Source: Clostridiales bacterium (GTDB taxonomy: Bacteria; Bacillota; Clostridia; Lachnospirales; Lachnospiraceae). Taken from it: DNA of 9,921 bases. The stretch is from the NCBI GenBank assembly GCA_019420425.1, contig JAHZHG010000064.1:461-10381 (forward strand), read 5' to 3'. The notes below the pieces were generated by a model. That model saw only the letters and a list, made by a program, of their open reading frames with translations, was not told where the DNA came from and ran no database searches. A program made the translations under genes and the position numbers. Of the stretch, positions 6,964 to 9,921 are shown one piece after another (the first letter of the stretch is position 1; every line of letters begins with the position of its first letter).

Positions 6964-8382
6964 ATGAAGAGTCTGTTAGTGGTAGAGGATGAAAAAATGA
7001 TCCGTCAGGGGATAGTGACTATGGTGAAGCGCTCTCCGGTGGAGATCGGGGAAATTCTGGAGTGCCGGAACGGGGAGGAAGCGTTGGCTATTCTGCGTTC
7101 CCGGCCGGTGGAGGTGATGTTTACCGATATCCGTATGCCCAAGATGGATGGAATTACCCTGATCGGGCAGCTGCATGAGCTGGCCTGCCCGCCGAAAACC
7201 ATTGTAGTCAGCGGCTATGATGATTTCAGCTATGCCGTGGAAGCCCTGCGGGGCGGCGTGCAGGACTATTTGCTGAAGCCGATTGAGCGGGAAAAGGTAT
7301 ATGCAATCCTGGAAAAGCTGGAGGCCCAGCTGAAGGAAGAAGAAAAAAAGCAGGAGGAGGGCCGGCGCCTGGGCCTGCGGGAGCTTCGTTATCTGATCGT
7401 CAACCGGGAAACGCTGCCGGAGGATGAGCTGCGGGAGCTTGAGCAGAGATTTATGTCCGGCAGGTACCGGATAATCGTCTGCCCGGACAGCCTGGGCAAA
7501 GCATCCGGCGGTATCCTGGAGCTCGGCGAGATCGACGGACAGTCTGTGTTTATTGCGGAGGAAAAAGCGGCTGAGCGCCTGGAAGAGGGGACATATGCGG
7601 GAATCAGTAAAAGCCATGAGGGGATCCGCGGATTGAAGGATGGCTATACCGAGGCGCTGGAGGCCAGAAGATTCGCATTTATTGCCGGAAAGCAGATATG
7701 GGCAGAGCAGCTGGAGGATACGGAAAAAACAGAGCTTCCGGAGCAGTTTGCCGAACAGTTTGTGCAGCTGTTTGGAACAGACAAGGTGCAGAGCGGCCTG
7801 AACCGGCTGGAAAACTATTATTTCCGGGCAAAACGGGAAAATCTCGACCGGAAGCAGCTGCTGGATACCACGGTTATTGTGCTGGAACAGATCCTGGTGA
7901 CGTACAGGAATGTGCTGGAAATGGACATGACCGGTTATCTGAAGCTGAAGCAGCCCCTTTCTTATCCCGAAGCCGCTGCATTTCTGGAGGAATTCCGGGC
8001 CTGGGCCATGCGGACGAACGAGCTGATCATGTCCGAATTCAGCGACTACCGGAACAAAGGAAAGATCAGCCAGGCAGTAGCCTATATCCGGGAGAACTAC
8101 GACAAGGAGCTGAACATGGCGGTGGTGTCCAACCATGTGTCCATGAATTACTCCCTGTTTTCTTTAAGCTTTAAGCAATACACGGGGATGAACTTCGTTA
8201 ATTATCTGAAAATGATCCGCATAGGAGAGGCCAAGCGGCTGCTGGAGGAGACGGATGAAAAGATCATTGACATCAGCCAGAAGGTGGGATATGAGAACGA
8301 AAAGCATTTCATGAAAACCTTTAAGAGTGTATGCGGCGTATCGCCCTCGGAGTATCGGAAGAACATGCAGATGGGGAAATAG
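6964..8382 (+). CDS. Response regulator, receiver plus AraC-type HTH domain, YesN-like
   Basis: This 472-residue regulator is the expected partner of the kinase, starting one nucleotide after its stop; GGGAGGAG at 6946-6953 lies inside the end of the kinase gene. The N-terminal receiver domain (about 1-120) has the acidic pair E8-D9, phospho-acceptor D55 (in F-T-D-I-R-M-P), S83 of the switch (VVSGYDDF) and K105 (LLKP). A charged, probably coiled segment follows (about 115-140), then a middle region of about 230 residues that I cannot assign to a domain. Residues about 370-470 form an AraC-type double helix-turn-helix ending in the typical VGYENEKHFMKTFK...G-V-S-P-S-E-Y-R signature. It probably activates the promoter upstream of the first gene, and perhaps its own. 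It ends the operon. Confidence 0.95.
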   Translation: MKSLLVVEDEKMIRQGIVTMVKRSPVEIGEILECRNGEEALAILRSRPVEVMFTDIRMPKMDGITLIGQLHELACPPKTIVVSGYDDFSYAVEALRGGVQDYLLKPIEREKVYAILEKLEAQLKEEEKKQEEGRRLGLRELRYLIVNRETLPEDELRELEQRFMSGRYRIIVCPDSLGKASGGILELGEIDGQSVFIAEEKAAERLEEGTYAGISKSHEGIRGLKDGYTEALEARRFAFIAGKQIWAEQLEDTEKTELPEQFAEQFVQLFGTDKVQSGLNRLENYYFRAKRENLDRKQLLDTTVIVLEQILVTYRNVLEMDMTGYLKLKQPLSYPEAAAFLEEFRAWAMRTNELIMSEFSDYRNKGKISQAVAYIRENYDKELNMAVVSNHVSMNYSLFSLSFKQYTGMNFVNYLKMIRIGEAKRLLEETDEKIIDISQKVGYENEKHFMKTFKSVCGVSPSEYRKNMQMGK

Positions 8383-8398
8383 AGCCGTTGGCTTTCCG

Positions 8399-8415
8399 GA
8401 TGCCTCTGCGGCATC
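8399..8415 (+). terminator. Hairpin after the regulator gene, candidate incomplete terminator
   Basis: GATGCC (8399-8404) pairs perfectly with GGCATC (8410-8415) around the loop TCTGC, starting 17 nt after the stop of the response regulator. A smaller stem (AGCC/GGCT, 8383-8393) precedes it. No T-run follows; instead there is an A-rich stretch and then the insertion sequence about 16 nt further on. It may stop operon transcription weakly, or the original downstream part may have been displaced by the insertion. Confidence 0.4.
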
Positions 8416-8431
8416 GAGACTATGAAAAAAA

Positions 8432-8468
8432 GTCTGTAAAAGTTTGAATATTAGGTCTTCTATGATAA
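8432..8468 (+). repeat. Left terminal inverted repeat of the IS
   Basis: The tip GTCTGTAAAAGTTT (8432-8445) matches the opposite end at 12 of 14 positions, and TCTTCTATGATAA (8456-8468) matches it exactly. The spacing between the two blocks is 10 nt here and 12 nt at the right end. The nonamer CTGTAAAAG at 8434-8442 also occurs in the right end, but further from the tip. The left boundary could be a base or two outward, since an A-run precedes it. Confidence 0.75.
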
Positions 8469-8471
8469 AAT
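8444..8471 (+). promoter_or_regulatory. Candidate transposase promoter inside the left IS end
   Basis: TTGAAT (8444-8449) and TAAAAT (8466-8471) are 16 bp apart and match the sigma-A consensus at four and five of six positions. Transcription would begin near 8478, just before the ribosome binding site AGGAGG at 8481-8486. The promoter overlaps the terminal repeat, so bound transposase could repress its own gene, an arrangement common in insertion sequences. Read-through from the operon is also possible. Confidence 0.5.
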
Positions 8472-8495
8472 CTAATTCATAGGAGGCCTTTTATT

Positions 8496-9749
8496 ATGGC
8501 AAGAAGAGAAAAGAAACCAGTACACCATGTTCAAATGACCGATGGAAAACGAGCCATCATCCAACAGCTCCTGCAGGAGTATGACATCGAATCCGCGCAG
8601 GATATCCAGGATGCCCTGAAAGATTTGCTTGGCGGCACCATCAAGGAAATGATGGAGGCCGAGATGGACGATCATCTTGGTTATGAAAGATCTGAACGCA
8701 TCGACCGCTCTGAAATGGATGATTACCGGAATGGCACAAAACCCAAACAGGTAAATTCCAGCTTCGGTTCCATGACGATTGATGTCCCACAGGATCGGAA
8801 GTCTACTTTCCAGCCACAGGTCGTGAAAAAGCGTCAGAAGGACATTTCCGATATCGACCAGAAGATCATTTCCATGTATGCCAAAGGAATGACGACACGC
8901 CAGATTTCTGATACCCTCATGGATATTTACGGATTTGAAGCTTCTGAGGGCTTCATTTCCGATGTTACGGACAAACTGCTTCCCCAGATCGAAGAGTGGC
9001 AGAACAGGCCTCTGGATGAGATCTATCCGGTTCTCTTTATTGATGCGATTCACTACTCCGTTCGGGATAACGGGATCATCCGGAAACTGGCGGCCTATGT
9101 GATTCTTGGCATCAATCTGGAGGGCAGAAAAGAAGTCCTCACGATAGAGGTTGGGCAGAATGAAAGCGCAAAGTACTGGCTATCCATTTTAAATGGACTG
9201 AAGAATCGTGGAGTAAAAGATATCCTGATTATCTGTGCAGATGGTCTTACCGGAATCAAAGAGGCTATCAATACAGCATTTTCCAAAACAGAGTATCAGA
9301 GATGTATTGTCCATCAGGTACGAAACACGTTAAAATATGTGGCGGATAAGGACAAGAAACCGTTCGCAGCTGACTTGAAAAAAATCTATCAGGCGCCAAA
9401 AGCAGAACAGGCCGAGGTAATCCGGGATCAGGTAATTGAAAAATGGTCAGAAAAATATCCCAATGCCATGAAATCGTGGGTAACGAACTGGGATGCAATC
9501 ACGCCGATCTTCAAGTTCTCCACCGATGTCAGGACGGTCATTTATACGACAAATGCGATCGAATCCTTAAATTCTACATACCGTAAGCTGAACCGCCAGC
9601 GCAGCGTATTTCCAAGCGATCAGGCTCTGCTGAAGGCACTTTACCTGGCGACCTTTGAAGCCACAAAGAAATGGACCATGCCGATCCGGAACTGGGGCAA
9701 GGTCTACGGAGAACTGTCCATCATGTATGAGGGGCGGGTTCCGGAATAA
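8496..9749 (+). CDS. IS256-family (Mutator-type) transposase
   Basis: This 417-residue DDE transposase cuts and joins the ends of its insertion sequence. AGGAGG at 8481-8486 lies 9 nt before the ATG. The N-terminal region (about 1-110) carries the family's LKDLLGGTIKEMMEAEMDDHLGY-type segment, followed by the GMTTRQIS helix region used for DNA binding. The catalytic acidic residues are visible: D183 in F-I-D-A-I-H-Y, D249 in C-A-D-G-L-T-G and E356 in T-N-A-I-E-S-L-N. The C-I-V-H-Q-V-R-N motif (C270, H273), typical of the family, sits between the second Asp and the Glu. Length is normal, with no frameshift or internal stop, so the enzyme is probably active. Its codon choice looks slightly more AT-rich than the operon before it, as expected for a mobile gene. 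Confidence 0.97.
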   Translation: MARREKKPVHHVQMTDGKRAIIQQLLQEYDIESAQDIQDALKDLLGGTIKEMMEAEMDDHLGYERSERIDRSEMDDYRNGTKPKQVNSSFGSMTIDVPQDRKSTFQPQVVKKRQKDISDIDQKIISMYAKGMTTRQISDTLMDIYGFEASEGFISDVTDKLLPQIEEWQNRPLDEIYPVLFIDAIHYSVRDNGIIRKLAAYVILGINLEGRKEVLTIEVGQNESAKYWLSILNGLKNRGVKDILIICADGLTGIKEAINTAFSKTEYQRCIVHQVRNTLKYVADKDKKPFAADLKKIYQAPKAEQAEVIRDQVIEKWSEKYPNAMKSWVTNWDAITPIFKFSTDVRTVIYTTNAIESLNSTYRKLNRQRSVFPSDQALLKALYLATFEATKKWTMPIRNWGKVYGELSIMYEGRVPE

Positions 9750-9784
9750 CAAAAAAAGAGCCAGCCTGTAAATGGTAAAATGAA

Positions 9785-9818
9785 CACCTGCCGTGGCAGG
9801 TGCCCTTGACATGCTGCC
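9785..9818 (+). other. Strong palindrome with competing stem after the transposase gene
   Basis: CACCTGCC (9785-9792) pairs perfectly with GGCAGGTG (9795-9802). An alternative stem uses part of the same bases: GGCAG (9795-9799) with CTGCC (9814-9818), followed closely by a T5 run (9822-9826), which would look more like a terminator. The structure lies 35 nt after the transposase stop and could end its transcript. Function is inferred. Confidence 0.45.
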
Positions 9819-9842
9819 TCATTTTTGATAGTAATATAACCA

Positions 9843-9875
9843 AGAGCTGGATCGCAAAATCCGCTATCCAGCTCT
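9843..9875. other. Subterminal hairpin in the right IS end
   Basis: AGAGCTGGAT (9843-9852) is the exact reverse complement of ATCCAGCTCT (9866-9875), giving a 10-bp stem with a 13-nt loop immediately inside the right terminal repeat. No T-run follows. Hairpins in this position may block transcription entering the element from outside, or be part of the end recognised during transposition; the sequence alone does not decide. Confidence 0.5.
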
Positions 9876-9882
9876 CAAATCA

Positions 9883-9921
9883 TTATCATAGAAGATCTTT
9901 TACAGAAAAACTTTCACACAC
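9883..9921 (-). repeat. Right terminal inverted repeat of the IS
   Basis: Positions 9883-9895 are the exact reverse complement of the inner block of the left end, and 9908-9921 match the left tip at 12 of 14 positions. CTTTTACAG (9897-9905) is the reverse complement of the nonamer at the left tip. The repeat reaches the last base of the window, so any further bases and the flanking target sequence are not visible. Confidence 0.75.

Larger units (their letters stand above)
8432..9921 (+). mobile_element. IS256-family insertion sequence, apparently complete
   Basis: One intact transposase gene is flanked by related inverted ends. The outer 14 bases at 8432-8445 match the reverse complement of 9908-9921 at 12 positions, and an inner 13-base block (8456-8468) is repeated exactly, inverted, at 9883-9895. 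The resulting length of about 1490 bp is near the upper end for IS256-family elements. The exact outer boundaries are uncertain because the right end coincides with the end of the window. For the same reason the short target duplication usual for this family cannot be tested. The element lies downstream of the regulator in the same orientation and does not interrupt any gene that can be seen. Confidence 0.88.

Noticed and set aside
6976..8136. Antisense open frame (386 codons) opposite the response regulator
   Set aside because: It lies over the receiver and AraC regulator gene, with no family features of its own.
8417..8435. AGACT and AGTCT around the IS junction as a target duplication
   Set aside because: They are inverted, not direct, and the right flank is not in the window, so no duplication can be judged.
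8472..9053. Antisense open frame (193 codons) opposite the transposase
   Set aside because: Some insertion sequences carry antisense genes, but nothing here supports one, and it overlaps the transposase start and its ribosome binding site.
1..9921. CRISPR array, tRNA, rRNA, toxin-antitoxin or phage genes
   Set aside because: No regularly spaced repeats, cloverleaf, rRNA-like blocks or matching small gene pairs were seen on either strand.

Overview
The window reads like a chromosomal segment of a gut-type Clostridia bacterium, most likely Lachnospiraceae. I infer this from the strong AGGAGG-type ribosome binding sites, the moderate GC content, the sugar ABC transporter without its own ATPase, and the YesM/YesN-type two-component pair. 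No rRNA, tRNA or other phylogenetic marker is present, so genus and species cannot be named.

Layout. Positions 1-273 hold no gene. They contain a cluster of hairpins ending in a 23-bp stem that probably terminates something upstream, then a candidate promoter with a good -10 and a poor -35. Positions 274-8382 hold six genes, all on the + strand: solute-binding protein 1 (SBP1), a MalF/UgpA-type permease, a MalG/UgpE-type permease, a second and unrelated-looking solute-binding lipoprotein (SBP2), a YesM-type sensor histidine kinase, and a YesN-type response regulator with an AraC DNA-binding domain. Gaps are short (3, 69, 17 and 1 nt), except for 96 nt between SBP1 and the first permease, which contains a strong hairpin. 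Positions 8432-9921 are an apparently complete IS256-family insertion sequence with an intact transposase. Its right terminal repeat runs to the last base of the window.

How the genes fit together. The two permeases and at least one SBP form the importer for a carbohydrate, probably an oligosaccharide. The ATPase must come from elsewhere, as is common for these transporters in Firmicutes (shared MsmK/MsmX-type ATPases). The kinase and regulator would sense the substrate and activate the operon. The most interesting feature is the pairing of two binding proteins with one permease pair. SBP2 is a lipoprotein encoded immediately before the kinase and could be a ligand-presenting sensor subunit rather than a transport subunit. 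SBP1, next to the permeases, lacks the lipobox cysteine expected of a Gram-positive binding protein. The substrate cannot be read from the sequence, and no glycoside hydrolase lies in the window. Whatever followed the operon is hidden by the insertion sequence and the window end.
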